From positions 85,504,001 through 85,568,000 of the forward strand of contig NC_134013.1 of assembly GCF_040712315.1 (NCBI RefSeq): 64,000 bases of DNA. The letters run 5' to 3'. The translations under genes and the position numbers were made by a program. Source of the DNA: Castanea sativa (Eukaryota; Streptophyta; Magnoliopsida; Fagales; Fagaceae). Positions within the stretch are counted from its first letter, which is position 1; every line of letters starts with the position of its first letter. Below, one piece after another: positions 35,866 through 48,700 of this stretch. The notes below the pieces were generated by a model. That model was given only the letters and a program-made list of their open reading frames with translations. It made no database searches and was not told where the DNA came from.

Positions 35866-36785
35866 ATGAAAGGTAATTGTGAGTTTGAAGGAAATGTAGA
35901 GGGATTGGAAAATCTTTTTGATGTCATTACAGTCAAAGATCTTGGCTATTTGACGTACTTCTTAGGGCTTGAAGTTGCAAGAAATGAAAGGAGCATTACT
36001 TTGAATCGAAGAAAATATGCCTTGGAAATCTTGCAAGACATTGATTTGATAGGTTCCAAACCTGTGAGAACTCCAATGAAACAGAACCTACATCTCTTTA
36101 ACATGAATGAAACTTAATCCCAGATTCAAGTCAATGCAGGAGGCTAATTGGGAGACTCCTTTACTAGACTCTAATTAGGCAAAATATCACATATGATCTC
36201 CATAGGTTGAGTCAGTTTCTTGCAGAACCAAGGGAACCATACATACTGCTCATAGGGACGTTCTCCAATACATAAAAGGCTCTCCTAGAAGAGGTCTTTT
36301 CTTCCCCACAAAATCAGATTTGCAAGTCAAGGCATTTTGTGATGCTAATTGGGCAGGTTGTTCAGAAAGTAACTAGAAGATCTTTAACAGGTTATACTGT
36401 ATTTTTGGGAGAGTCTTTGGTTTTATGGAGATCAAAGAAGTAGAGCATGGTATCAGCTAAAGCGTATAGAAGAATGGCAACTACAACTTGTGAAGTAGTT
36501 TGGGTACTTCAATTGATTAAAGATTTAAGAATATTTTATCATCCCAAAAGTGCAATGTTGTTCTGCGACAACCAAACTACTTTGCACATTGCATCCAACC
36601 TAGTTTTCCATGAGAGAACTAAGCACGTAAAGGTGGATTGTCATGTTGTTAGGGATAAAATTGCAGGAGTAATCAAGACATTTCATATCTCAAGCAACTT
36701 GGGACTACCAGCTTTTTTCAGATTAATGAATAGTTTGGGACTAATTGACATCTTTACTCCTAACACTTCATCTTCTCCAGTTTAA
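35866..36785 (+). pseudogene. Ty1/copia pol remnant (RT C-terminus and RNase H)
   Basis: From 35866 the frame encodes the end of the copia reverse transcriptase (VKDLGYLTYFLGLEVARNE, then RKYALEIL and GSKPVRTPM). It stops at 36115. After decayed sequence, a second frame (36447-36785) gives the copia RNase H ([18 protein letters not shown], then [26 protein letters not shown]). The motif order is that of Ty1/copia pol. Everything upstream (gag, protease, integrase, RT core including YVDD) is missing. Purine-rich sequence (GAGAGGGAG) ending at 36799 and TGTTAAG at 36800 look like the polypurine tract and the start of a 3' LTR. Confidence 0.85.
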
Positions 36786-36799
36786 TACTTGAGAGGGAG

Positions 36800-38690
36800 T
36801 GTTAAGCTTTAGGAAGAAAATACACACTTCATATCTCAAACATAAGTTCTTGGGACTACCAGCTTTTCCCAGATTAAAGAAAAAAGACCCAAAAAAAAAA
36901 AAAAAAATCCATCACTTGCCTTGCACTGTTGCACTTCTTTAGGTAATTTTCGTACTTTTTATTATTATTTTTTTTTTATTGGTACGGTGGTATGGAACTT
37001 TTTAGAGTTAGCATCTTACCTGAATAATAATCCTATCTAAACATTAATCTATTTTGACAATTCAAAATCTAGTGTCAAGGCAATAAAATTCACAAACTGA
37101 TTTAACTTCATGTAGACCTCGGTTGATAAAATTAATAAGTTTTAAATCCAAATTGTTAATTAGATCTATTATGAACAATCTTTGTTCAAAAAAACAAACA
37201 AACATCAATATCAGGTCAATATCATACACAATGAAATAGTAAATAAGATAAGATATAATAATTCAGGAAAACTAATGAAACAAACTAGTTTCACAATAAA
37301 AAACTTGGGGGAAACCTTCCAAAAAGCAATCCACTATAATAAATAAAAGTTTCAAATTTAGTATAAAACCTTTGTTCCTAAACTCTACAATCATAGTAGA
37401 TGAACTTACTGCAGAAACCTTCTAATGCTTCAGAACTTCTAAACTCTCAATATATGAACGCTCCACCCACATTCACAATTGGAACCTCCAACTGATTTCA
37501 AGAACCTCTTGAAAGTTTACCTCACAGTAGCAAGTCTATGGTGGTTCCTATGACTTCAACTTCTTCATCAATGGAATCTTTAGATCTACTTTGAAACTAT
37601 TTGGTTTGGTGAAATAGAGAAAATTTGATTACAAAACCCTAGCTACATAAATAGTGTTTCTCTCTCTGAAAAACCTTTTCATAAATGGCTTATGATGTCC
37701 TTTAAATACTGGTTCAAACGGATCTCAATTCGGGCTTTAAACAAAAAGTTGTGTTTTTTTGCGTTGTTGATTTTTGCTAATTTGCAACACTCAACCTGTA
37801 GAGCTTCTATCGAGAACAAAATCTCAATCTTGCTATTGAGCTTCTATTGATGAGACAGTAATTTTTGAGCTTTTATTGAGAGGTATCGAGCTGTTATCGA
37901 GGTACATGCTGAAAATGTATTTTTCTTGAACTTTTCTTGAGCAAACTTTGTATTTTCAACTTGGTCTTCAATTACAACTTTAAGACACATTAAAACTGAA
38001 TAAAAGACACATAATTTGGCATGCTTGACAATACCAAAACACATGACCTTAACAATCTCTCCATTTGTCAATCAATAACAAAACCTCAAGTACAAAAGAA
38101 AGCTCAATACAATAATAACCCGAATACAATGAATAAACTCATTCAAATACACTAGCCTATCTAAAAACAACTAGTCCTGAGAAATCATAGCACGAATTAG
38201 GATTGACTGTTTTGATTGGCTTCATACCTGTCTTTCTCAAAAGCACTTAACAAACATGTTATGCACACCATGTGGAAAACAATGACTGATAATGAATAAG
38301 TAAATTGTGTTTTGTCATAAGATATGTCAATTGCTTAAAAATATGAACCTAACAAATGTAATACAAGTGTGAAATTAATAAACACTTTTTATTTATGTAT
38401 CTTGCTAAGTGGCTATCAACCATCACCTTACATAAACTATAAGCACTACTGTGCGTACTCAAAATGTGGTTATTGGACTTAAACTCTATTTGGGCTCACA
38501 ATTTATTTACTTTGTAGGCTTTTGGATTTCCTACAACGGGTGGTCCTATGTTCGGCAACTCAAATACCCTTGTTCCCAATGTTCTCAGAATTATTCTCCA
38601 TATTTTCTCCAGAATGATCATCCTATTTCCTCAATATTTCCTCCCTAAAATTGCCCACCAATTCTACAATTCCCATCTTTTATTTATAGC
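36800..38690. repeat. copia LTR-like and other decayed repeat sequence
   Basis: It probably begins as the copia 3' LTR (TGTTAAGC at 36800). A segment at about 36826-36880 repeats the end of the copia coding region (CATATCTCAA...GGGACTACCAGCTTTT). Sequence at about 37400-37660 resembles 12190-12440. The far end of the LTR could not be placed, and no gene is seen. Confidence 0.45.
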
Positions 38691-39398
38691 CTAAGGTTAG
38701 TGGAAGGACTATGATTGTTTTCATGGTGAGTGGGAGGAGGGGTTCAATGCTATTACCCTTAAAGGGTGTTTAGTTGGGAGTAGGAGGTGGTGGAGAGTGG
38801 CATTGGAACTGGTTCTACCGCTGGATGGACTGCCCGGCAGCGATACTCCCTATGCTTCACTGGGCTTACGGGAACTCATCTTCTCGGGAAACCGCATTCC
38901 CCGAACAAGCAGGATCTTACCTTCGCGGTTTAAATCATAACCAGCTTCATACCGTTTTTCGGATTTGAGTTGGGTGCCAAGGACCATTTGGGCTGTGTTC
39001 GTGGACCTGATAAAGTATGTGATTTCGCACATGATATTTTAGGACTTGAGGCCCAACGAGTTTTGGGCCTTGTATACGTGACATTATTGTGATAGGTTTC
39101 GTGGGTGTTGGGCCTTCAAAGGAATAGCGTCCCATACAACTACCATTGTCATAAATTTTTCATTTTTAGATTATTGTTTTCCTTATTAATTCTTACTTGT
39201 CGTATGACTTATCAATTTTTTAGATATGAAACCATTTAATTTTAATGCTACAATTACAACATCATGTTAATGTTTTTATTTTATTTTTTATTTTTTATGA
39301 CTTCTTTTTTACTATTTATTTTTTAAAAAATACAGATATCAATAAATAGGAGACCAGGGATTCATTAATATATATGAATTTTAAAAGTGATCTAAAAC
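38691..39398. other. intergenic, unclassified
   Basis: It is moderately GC-richer between 38770 and 39130 than its surroundings and lacks convincing ORFs. It may be a decayed LTR or another repeat, but I could not define ends. Confidence 0.35.
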
Positions 39399-39502
39399 AT
39401 GTGGGTTCTAGTTAGCGCAGCTGGTAAAGTCTCTGATGGTTATATAAGAAATCTAGGGTTCAATCCCGGACGACCTCCGTTGAAACTCTCAAAAAAAAAA
39501 AA
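39399..39502 (+). repeat. tRNA-derived SINE, second family
   Basis: TAGCGCAGCTGG (39413-39424) matches the pol III A-box consensus and GGTTCAATCCC (39458-39468) is close to the B box, about 35 bp apart as in tRNA genes. The body ends in a poly-A run of 13 (39491-39503). It does not fold into an intact tRNA cloverleaf by eye, and the poly-A tail indicates a retroposed SINE or tRNA retropseudogene. Confidence 0.7.
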
Positions 39503-39539
39503 AGTATAGAATCATTGGACAACACCACTTTTTAATTCC

Positions 39540-40140
39540 AAAGGCTCTTCAAAATAGATTTAGAAAAAGCATTTGATCGTCTTGAATAGCCTTTCATATG
39601 TTATTCTCTTCAATTCTCACATTTTCCACAGCACACAATTGATCTCATCATGGTGTGCTTAGAAACATCCTCGATCTCAGTTCTTTCGAATGGGGAAACT
39701 AGCAGACCTTCAAGAGGAGTTCATCAAGGTAATCCTATATCACCTTTCTTATTCATCCTTTGCCTCTTCTCCTTGATACTGCACTTCATATTAAAATTCT
39801 ACAATCTGTCAGGGTCATATCCTTTGCAGATAATATCTTTTTATTTTCCCAAGCTACTCCTCAACAAGCATTTCTATTGTTTATGCAACAAATCTGGGCA
39901 AATCTTTAGGTTAAATAAATCTAAATTGTTTTCTTACGCAAGTCAACATCCCTATAGTTGAAGATTTAAGGGAAATACCTTGTTCTCCCTATTATCACTT
40001 CAAGGAAATTGAACAGTAGTTTTACTCCTTCACTTGGCAGGAAGGCTAACTAACACTTATCAAGTCGGTGCTCTCAACTATCAAATGCAAACAACCTTAC
40101 TCCCATCAAAGACACGTTCACCTTCTTTCTTTGGGATGAA
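39540..40140 (+). pseudogene. LINE (L1-type) reverse transcriptase remnant
   Basis: The fragment begins KIDLEKAFDRLE followed by a stop, then continues IDLIMVCLETSSISVLSNGE and SRGVHQGNPISPFLFILCL, a typical L1-clade RT segment (domains 4-5). The FADD catalytic region should follow; around 39817 the reading is shifted and only a decayed 'FADNI' remains. Several stops and shifts end any function. Confidence 0.8.
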
Positions 40141-40164
40141 TCACTAAAACCAAAACAAATGAAA

Positions 40165-40178
40165 GGGGGGGGGGGGGG
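40165..40178. repeat. G14 homopolymer
   Basis: A run of 14 G residues, unusual in this AT-rich DNA and a likely site of length polymorphism or sequencing error. Confidence 0.85.
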
Positions 40179-40207
40179 AGACTAGGAAGCTTCTTTCTTT
40201 GGGACTA

Positions 40208-40500
40208 GGGTTAATTTGGATAGAACTTATTTTGCTGAAACTGAAATTGAAAATTGAAAACACTGTAGTAAAATAATTTTTAAATGTGTGAATAGTGACG
40301 TGAGACCAATTTTTAATAAAATGTGGTTGAAAAGTGGAGTTTGTGGGACTCATGAACAGTGCATGAATGCACTGTTTACTGCTTAAAAGTCAACAATATG
40401 TAGCTGAACCAACAAAAAAAGAAAAAAAAAAAGAAAAAAAAAAAAAGAGAAAACGTGAAAGGTAAAATGCAACCGTGAATTAAGTTGGATCCAAACGGGC
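40208..40500. mobile_element. MITE with internal palindrome
   Basis: The left end GGGTTAATTTGGATAGAACTTA and right end (read inwards) GCCCGTTTGGATCCAACTTA form inverted repeats. A palindrome GAACAGTGCATGAATGCACTGTTT lies at about 40353-40376. It shares subterminal sequence with 8487-8694. An interior A-rich run (40410-40447) interrupts the right half. Confidence 0.75.
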
Positions 40501-41314
40501 AATAGGAAGCTTAACAATGAGGCATTTCTTGCTAACCAAGCGTGCAGAATTTGGACATTCCTAACACATTTCTTACACTCCACAGTTTCTAATAATGGAT
40601 CACATTCTTGGAGTTTTCTGCCAGAGTAGAGGGAAAAGAAAGAAAAGGGGTGCCCCATTGTCTTGGCTACATTGAAAAAGTAGTTTCTTGAAAGCAAAAA
40701 TGCAAAATAAATTTGAGTTACAAGCAAGAAGGAAATGCTTGAACAGGAAAACTTCTACTACCAAAATCTCATTACAAAAAGCAAGTTAATCTACCTCCAA
40801 AAGCCAGAACCTTTATCATTTTTTTTTCAACAGAAGATTTCAAAATTATTTAATACTTAACCCCAAATTTTTTTTCACTAGAAGAAACACAATATTTCAA
40901 TTCCATGTCGTACATGATACATACCCAAGAAAACATCCACATATATAGTGCCTCTTATAATGAGTTCTTAAATTTATAATGAATGTTACAAGGTTTTAAA
41001 TTCACGTCTTGTTCAAGACATTTAAAAATTAATAATTACATGTCTAAGAATGAATCTTGATGACAGAGTTATAATTTTCTCATGAAAAGAAGCAAGTTTC
41101 ATGAAGGGGTCTATGCCCAAATTCAAAAGAAATCACAAATTTTATTCATTGGGACAATCTATCAAACAAATAAAATGCAAAAAGAATGAACCTAAGTTGT
41201 GAACTCTGTTTGAGCATGGAACCCCTGAACTGAAGACCCAATACAAAAGTCACTTAAACCATTCCACTTCACACAGGTATCAGAGATAAGCAAGGTCAAA
41301 CTCAATTTTGCTTC
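40501..41314. other. intergenic, 3' side of the UGT gene
   Basis: AT-rich with no recognised gene or repeat. It would hold the UGT 3' untranslated region. Confidence 0.5.
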
Positions 41315-42724
41315 TTAGTTCTTCCACGACTCAACGAGTTTGATTAATGCTACACGAGATGACCCGCCCTCACACACTGTAGCCTTAGCTCCTTCTTTCA
41401 AAGCAATAACTCGTTCCCTAACAGTGGAGTTACTGTTTTCTGAGTCCATTAACTCTCTAACTCGCATCTCCACCTCTGTTGCACTCACAAACCCGTCCTC
41501 TGACTCGTTCATCCACAACGCCATTTTCACGTCCTCCACCAACACCATCCTGTTAAACCTTTGCTCCGCGTAAAGGGGCCACGCCACCATTGGCACTCCA
41601 GCACACACAGCTTCAAGCACCGAGTTCCATCCACAATGACTCACAAACCCACCCACCGAGTTGTGATTCAACACGGCCACCTGTGGTGCCCAGGACTTCA
41701 CTACTAGTCCCCTCTCTTTCGTACGACGCAAGAAACCCTCAGGAAGTAACGAATCCAAATCTGGGTCAGGCTGAGTTGACACAGCCAAGCTATGATTTGC
41801 ATCACCGCTAGGTGGATTACGCACCACCCATAAGAACCTGTGCCCACTATTTTCCAACCCTGAAGCTATCTCCTTCAACTGCTCTATAGAGAATAACCCC
41901 AAGCTTCCAAAGCACAAAAACACAACACTCTGACACGGTTGCGAGTCAAGCCAAGTTAAGCACTCGTGTGCCACGGCCTCATCTTCATTGTGACCACGAC
42001 TTAATGGTCCAATGTAGTACACAGGGGGTGTAGGATTGTCCGGGACGCATAGCCCATCAGCTATTGCTTGAATAGCTCGTGGCTCCAATGATTCAAAGGT
42101 GTTGACAATTATTCCTGATGAATTAGCCAATGTTATTGAGCATTCTAGAAAGCACTCGTTATTGAGTAGTATTTTTGGCAAATCTGAGGATTGAAATGGT
42201 GGTACTCCAGGAACGTTAAGGATCTGGGATTTATTGAGGTCTTTGAAATTTGTGGTGCCATTTTTTTGGATGGTAGGGAGATATAGTTTATAAGTCAGAG
42301 CAGCTGCACCGGAAGTTGAAAAATGGTAGCCGGGGATGTTGAGATTGGCTGCAATGGAAAGAGCATTAGAGCAAAAGAAATCCATGATGAGTGCTTCAAT
42401 GTTGTAGCTTTTGGAAATGGAAAGGAGGGATTGGTGGACATTGGGATTGTTAAGGTTTATGAACTCAAAGATAAGAGTTTCAATGGTGGAATTAGAGGTG
42501 TTGGGAGGAAGAGTAATGGGAGGGTGATGGTGAAAAGTGATGTATGGAGTGGTAGAAGACACAGCAGCTATGTATGGAGCTGTGGAGCTAGCTCCATACG
42601 GTACCGGAGCGATAAGAATGTGGATGGTGAGTGAAGGCTGGTGGGTGTGTATTAGTTTGCCTAGCTCTACCATGGGAATCAGGTGGCCGGCAGCTGGTGT
42701 TGTGTATAGAACTATGGCCTCCAT
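41315..42724 (-). CDS. UDP-glycosyltransferase, UGT88-like
   Basis: This is a family-1 (GT1) enzyme moving a sugar from a UDP-sugar to a small acceptor, probably a phenolic such as a flavonoid, chalcone or dihydrochalcone, in the cytosol. It is a single intronless ORF of 469 residues, the usual length. The catalytic His is His14 (PAAGHLIPM) and its partner Asp115 (ALIMDFFCSN). The C-terminal plant PSPG box spans residues 345-388, starting WAPQVAVLNHNSVGGF and ending PLYAEQ. The final Gln is usual for UDP-glucose users. There is no signal peptide. The N-terminus VLYTTPAAGHLIPMVELGKL and overall pattern fit the UGT88 group; the acceptor cannot be read from sequence. It is the only UGT in the window. 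Confidence 0.93.
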   Translation of the reverse strand: MEAIVLYTTPAAGHLIPMVELGKLIHTHQPSLTIHILIAPVPYGASSTAPYIAAVSSTTPYITFHHHPPITLPPNTSNSTIETLIFEFINLNNPNVHQSLLSISKSYNIEALIMDFFCSNALSIAANLNIPGYHFSTSGAAALTYKLYLPTIQKNGTTNFKDLNKSQILNVPGVPPFQSSDLPKILLNNECFLECSITLANSSGIIVNTFESLEPRAIQAIADGLCVPDNPTPPVYYIGPLSRGHNEDEAVAHECLTWLDSQPCQSVVFLCFGSLGLFSIEQLKEIASGLENSGHRFLWVVRNPPSGDANHSLAVSTQPDPDLDSLLPEGFLRRTKERGLVVKSWAPQVAVLNHNSVGGFVSHCGWNSVLEAVCAGVPMVAWPLYAEQRFNRMVLVEDVKMALWMNESEDGFVSATEVEMRVRELMDSENSNSTVRERVIALKEGAKATVCEGGSSRVALIKLVESWKN

Positions 42725-45700
42725 AGCTAACGAGAAACTAGTGTGGGAGTGTCGGTATCCAATTCAATGGAGAAGATAAAACTTAATAGGAAATAGACAA
42801 ATGATTGGTGGTCTTTCTTTTAAAGAAAATTATAGTACTATTAGTACTATAGTCTTTTCAAATTAATATATGTGGTGACAAATTAATATGTATGATTAAT
42901 TCAGCTAGACTTATTGTCATACTCGTTGTGCAGCGCAATGAAGTGCTATATAAAAAAAAAAATGCCGGGCTATTTTGGCTTATATTGGCGGTTTTTGGGC
43001 TATAGCTACAGTTTAAAAACACTACTATAGCCCAATTTTTTGTAATAAAAAAAAAACATATACAATTAATTAGTAGATTTTAACAACCTAATAAAAAAAT
43101 ATTTAAATTAATATATGATTAATTGTATTTTTTTAATATAATATTCTTTGTAAATTAACTTATGCTTTATAGTGGCCTGTTGCCTTGCTTTTTTTAATTT
43201 TAAGATGTTAGTGTGCATAATTTAAAAAAAAAGAAAAAGAAAGGAAAAAAAACTAATTTAAAATATAAAAACCGGAAGTGCCATACATGCTGCCATTTAA
43301 TATTATCTATGGTTGAGTTTCTTTAAGACTATAGTTAATTAAGTTAGTAGAAGAATATATCTCTCAAAACAAAGTTAGTAGAAGAATATTGTATAACTTT
43401 GGTTACTAATGATTCTTTTTTTTTTTTTTTTGAGGAAATGGTTACTAATGATTCCTACAATATTTTCCACGACCTTTTGTTTTAGAAATAAAATAATATT
43501 TCTTACACATCATTTTGAATTTATCTGCGGATCGATTCTTTGTCAAGTCCAATCATACCTATTAAAAAACTTGGTATTTTTCTAATTATATATTTTGGTA
43601 ATAATGGTGGCCTAATATTAAATAAACCTCTCATAATACATACAAAAATTATAATAAATAAATAGAATACAAATGTTCTTCATGATCAAAAACAACAAAA
43701 TCTTCGCATCCAAAAAAAAAAATAACAACAACAAAATCTTTGTTGTATTTAAGGAAATAAATTTCATATGGGCCCAAATGTTCCCCAACACCAAGGTGAA
43801 CCGGCTCATTTCGATCATTTCAGTAGTATCTTCATTTCAGATCGGCCCAATACCAAGGTGTACCGGCCCAAAAATTGAACTTGCCATCTTTGCATTGCAG
43901 TTTCTTCTTGTTCGGTGCCACTGTTTCTTTAGTTTCTGTGTTTTTGCTCTACATAGAAAGTAGAAACCAATGAGTTTTACTGCCAACAAACATCAATTGC
44001 TATATCTTTTACAGTTTTACTTTTCTTCTGTTATTTAAAAAACTTACTTAATGGGCAGACAAGTCTTCGGCCTTCTCTTCATTTTTTATTCTTCTAATTC
44101 ATGGGAAATTGTTTTGTTATTGGGTAAATGAGCTCGGGCTTAAAATAGTTTGGACATGTTTGCATAAAAAATAGTAAGAAATTAGATTATAATTAAATAT
44201 AACTATATAAGTCAATATAGTATATACACATGTTTTTAAGGATCATTGAGCCTAATTTAATTCATTTTTGCTAGAACGTGTTCTAGATTCCGTTTGAGCA
44301 AAATCTTCAATCTTGCTCAGTGAATAGAAGTGGTTTCTAGAATTACAAAGTAAATAACACAAAATTACCACACTTTTCGTTATAGAATTAGCCAATATTA
44401 AATTTTCTAACAAAACATACAAAAATTTACTCAGCGTTAATCGTAACTTAGACATTGAAAAGATTTATATTGAGAATTTCTCATCACGTTGACGAGTAAT
44501 AGAATTTTCATAACTTTAGTATACAGCCATATGTTCCTCATGTTACATCAATCATCAATAGTATTTTACATCAATCATCAATTGAGTTTGTTAACGGGTA
44601 CTCCACTTTATGTTCTCATGTACTTAACATGCATATCAAATTTCATTCAAATCAGATGTTATTTACTATTCGATCAATAAATTTATTTTTTATTATATAC
44701 ACAATTTTAGATAACAAAACTTGAAATTTTAATATTTGTTTAATGATCTTTGATTTTCTTGAAATTTTACAAACATAAATGATATAATAAGAATATTTAA
44801 TCTAATGGTTAAATTTTTAAAATTTCCACTCAATATGAAGATCTATGAAGAGTTTGAAAAGTTTTTCTCTAAACTAATTTGAAAAGAAATTTTGTTCACC
44901 AATATGAATATTTTTTAAATTAAATATTATGTTAGTGAAAACTAAATTGTTACATTTATGCAAGTTTAAGAACAAATTAGAAAGTGTCATTTCATGAAAC
45001 TTTTAGTAGTATGTCGTTTTGTAAAATCTTAAAAGGGATTGGTTTAATTTACCCATTTTATAATAAATGCTAGATATTGAACGGGTCGACCAAGTCAAAA
45101 TTGGATTGATCAGATTAAAGTGGACTGTTATTCCTATTACATATACCATATTCTTTTGTTTGATCAGTTTAGGCGGGTTGATGGGTCTTGTTCAAATTTT
45201 ATCAGGTCTAATCTAGAGTGTGAGAAGAAGAATAAAATCATGTTGATGAATGAGTGCTGACCTGCATTTCAGTTTTTATTTTACGGTTCTCTAGTTTCTT
45301 CTAAAGGTCTAAGACAACCGAGGGCCAGAAAGCAGGAGAGTGCAAAGTATGGAGTTCTTTCTAGTTTTTTCCTGAACAATATACGAGAGCTTTCTAGAGC
45401 GAAGATTAGAAATTTGTGTGGGGTGACTGGAACAGTCTTTTTGCTGATGGCAGCACATGGTTATGGAAAAAACCACACACTTGGGGCGAGTCATAACTTG
45501 GGGTATGGGGTAGATGGACACAACCTAGGAAATGACTTTGTACTTCCATGTAAAATAATGCCACCCCAGAACCAGAAACAGCATCTAAATGGACCAACAA
45601 TGATTATGAAAACTTTGTCCATTCTATAATGTCTCTTATTGCTGTCCAGCTATTTAGCAACTTTAGTTCCCACTTCACTCCACCAGCCAATTTTTATATT

Positions 45701-48700
45701 CAAAGAAAAAAAAAACATTCCTCTTAGTATGATCCCCACTAGGACTAGTATATATACCCAAGAAAACAAAGTCCATTTACCCAACTCGGCTCACATCCAG
45801 AAACCACTTGAAGAAGTCTTAAACTAGTATCTAAAATCAGTGTATATGGCTGCTTCTTTTTCATATTATAATTCAAATGTCTTTGTAGTGGCTGTGACCA
45901 CGTCTCTTTTGGTTGGCTCCTTGTTAGTTGCCTTTGCTGGTAACTTCGACCAAGATGTTGATATCACATGGGGTGATGGCCGTGCTAAGATACTCAACAA
46001 TGGCAAGCTTCTTACTCTCTCTCTTGACAAAACCTCTGGCTCGGGCTTCCAATCTAAGAATGAATACTTGTTTGGAAAAATTGATATGAAACTTAAGCTT
46101 GTCCCTGGCAATTCTGCTGGCACAGTCACTGCCTATTATGTAAGTTCATGTTCAAATATTTGTTGCTTAATTTATATAACTAAGTATAATGTTAAAATCA
46201 CAATAAACTTCACAGTTTTTTTCACAACTTATTGAAGCGGTAGATTGTGATTAGTGTAACATTAATTTTATATCAGATAATTATTGACATATATTAATTA
46301 AGCTTGTCAGGTTGGTAATTGTGAAATTTTTTCTGTCATTATCTGACCAAGAGCCTTAATTTATACAAATATGTAAAAATCTTTATGTTGCAGTTACGCT
46401 CACAAGGTTCATCATGGGATGAGATAGACTTTGAGTTCTTAGGGAACCTGAGTGGTGATCCTTATATTGTCCATACTAATGTTTACACCCAAGGCAAGGG
46501 CGACAGAGAGCAGCAATTCTACCTCTGGTTCGACCCCGCGGCTGACTTTCACACCTATTCCATACTATGGAACCCAGGAAACATTATGTAAGTAATTAAG
46601 CATAAACGTACATGTAGTAGTGATTGTCTCACACTTTCAATGCCCATACTTTATACATCTACATCATTTAAAAAGTGTGTATATTGTATCCACATTTTTT
46701 TTTCAAAATGTGTACATAGATTGTGTGAATATTAGGATTGTGATACAATAATTTTCTTAAAAATATACTCCATGATAAGCTCAATTGAGTACATGATATT
46801 TTAAAATTTATTTTTAAGTTGAAAAAGTAAACAGATACTTTAAAATTATTGATTTAAGAAATATTTTTAATAACTTTTTATGTGAAAAAAAAAGCAACTT
46901 AATTTTTTTTGACAATTTTTTATAGTTCTAATGAAAATGGTATCAAAACTTTTAGTATATTAACAAACTCCTAAGAACCTCCATTAACTTTTTATCTTTT
47001 ACATTTTCACGGTTTGTATTTATTTTTACATTTCACAGAGTACAAATTACCACGATTAGAATTATAAATTTAATTTTTTTTAAAAATGAGAATATCACTA
47101 TTTTTGGGTGGCTTCTCCCATTGACTTGTGCATCATTGCTCTGTTTCTTTATTCAGATTCTACGTTGATGGTAGGCCAATTAGAGAGTTCAAGAACTTGC
47201 AGTCTTTTGGCATTCCTTACCCGAAGAACCAGTCAATGAGGGTGTACTCTAGCTTATGGAACGCTGATGATTGGGCCACAAGAGGAGGGCTTGTGAAGAC
47301 GGACTGGACTCAAGCACCTTTCACTGCTTCCTTCAAGAGCTTCAATGCCAACGCTTGTATTTGGTCTAATGGTGTGTCTTCTTGTAGCTCATCCAACTCT
47401 ACCAGTAATGCATGGCTCTCCCAAGAGCTCGATTCTAGGAGCCAAAAGAGGCTGACATGGGTGCAGAAGAATTACATGGTCTACAATTATTGCTCGGACA
47501 CAAAGCGATTCCCTCAGGGCCTCCCACTGGAATGCACTGTCACCACCAAGGCATAGGATGCGAAAATCCATAGGAAAATTTTTTACGTGCTCAAGATATT
47601 GTTTCTATTGCACGGAATTTGTTTTCTTTGTGCCATTTTGATTATTAAAAAGACAATAAAAGGACCATTTCTATAGTGGGATGTACTATAAATTGATAAA
47701 ATTAAATGTATGATAAAGTTTTCTTTTTGCTAGAGGAACATCGAAACTATGCATGAATATTTTAGCGAGTAGAATGGGACCCTGAACACCCTGAAAAAGA
47801 ATATACTGTTCTATGTGGACTAATAAAGTTACTAATGGGACTCTAGGTTTGTTAGCTTAGGCCTAGCCTGATTAAATTAAATGTCCCTTGCAATATTTAT
47901 TTAATTTTTCATTTTTACTACACGTTTTATTTTTTATAGAGAAAATGTTATACACGTTTGTTCAACAGGCTAAAGGACAATGTCATATGTTTGCTTGTGT
48001 TTTGGCAATGAATGGATAGGACCATTCATCAAAAAAAGAATGGATAGGACTTAGGAGGTTACGAATTAATTTTGGTGTTTTATTTGCCTTTATAAGGTGT
48101 TTTCTTTGAATGGATAGTGTACAAATAAAGCCAAGTAGTGACATTTAAAAAAAAAAATAATATGGGAGTGGCATTGCAGTTTAGGAAAAAAAAAAAAAAA
48201 AAAAAACTGGATAGGTAATGCATTTATTTGTTATTTTTTTTTTTAAACATCTTTTCAACCGGTGAAAAAGCACATGCAGTGCATTTGCTTAATTGTCTTT
48301 CCACAATTCAGTGGAAGTTTGAAAATTAGTACAATTTGGTAGGAAAATTATTAGGTAATTTTAGGTTACAAGTATTTAATATCCCTATTTCACATGAATG
48401 ATAAATTTTATTATGAATTAAATACATGAAAAATATTATTATGTGAGATGATGATATATTATGTTGCTGTATTCTCAAGAGTACTAAATAATTACTTTGT
48501 TTTGAAGTGTGATGTCATCACTTCTCATATATTCTACCTTTTAATTAATGTATTTACCTTCAAATTAGGGGCATGTCCTTTTCAATTCCCAGTGATCAAT
48601 TTCTCGAGCCATTACTTCTTATTCATTTTTTTCTCCAAATCTAGTAACATGCACTTCCACTACTCAGTTGATCCAAGAGATGGGCTATTTTAGAGTCTCC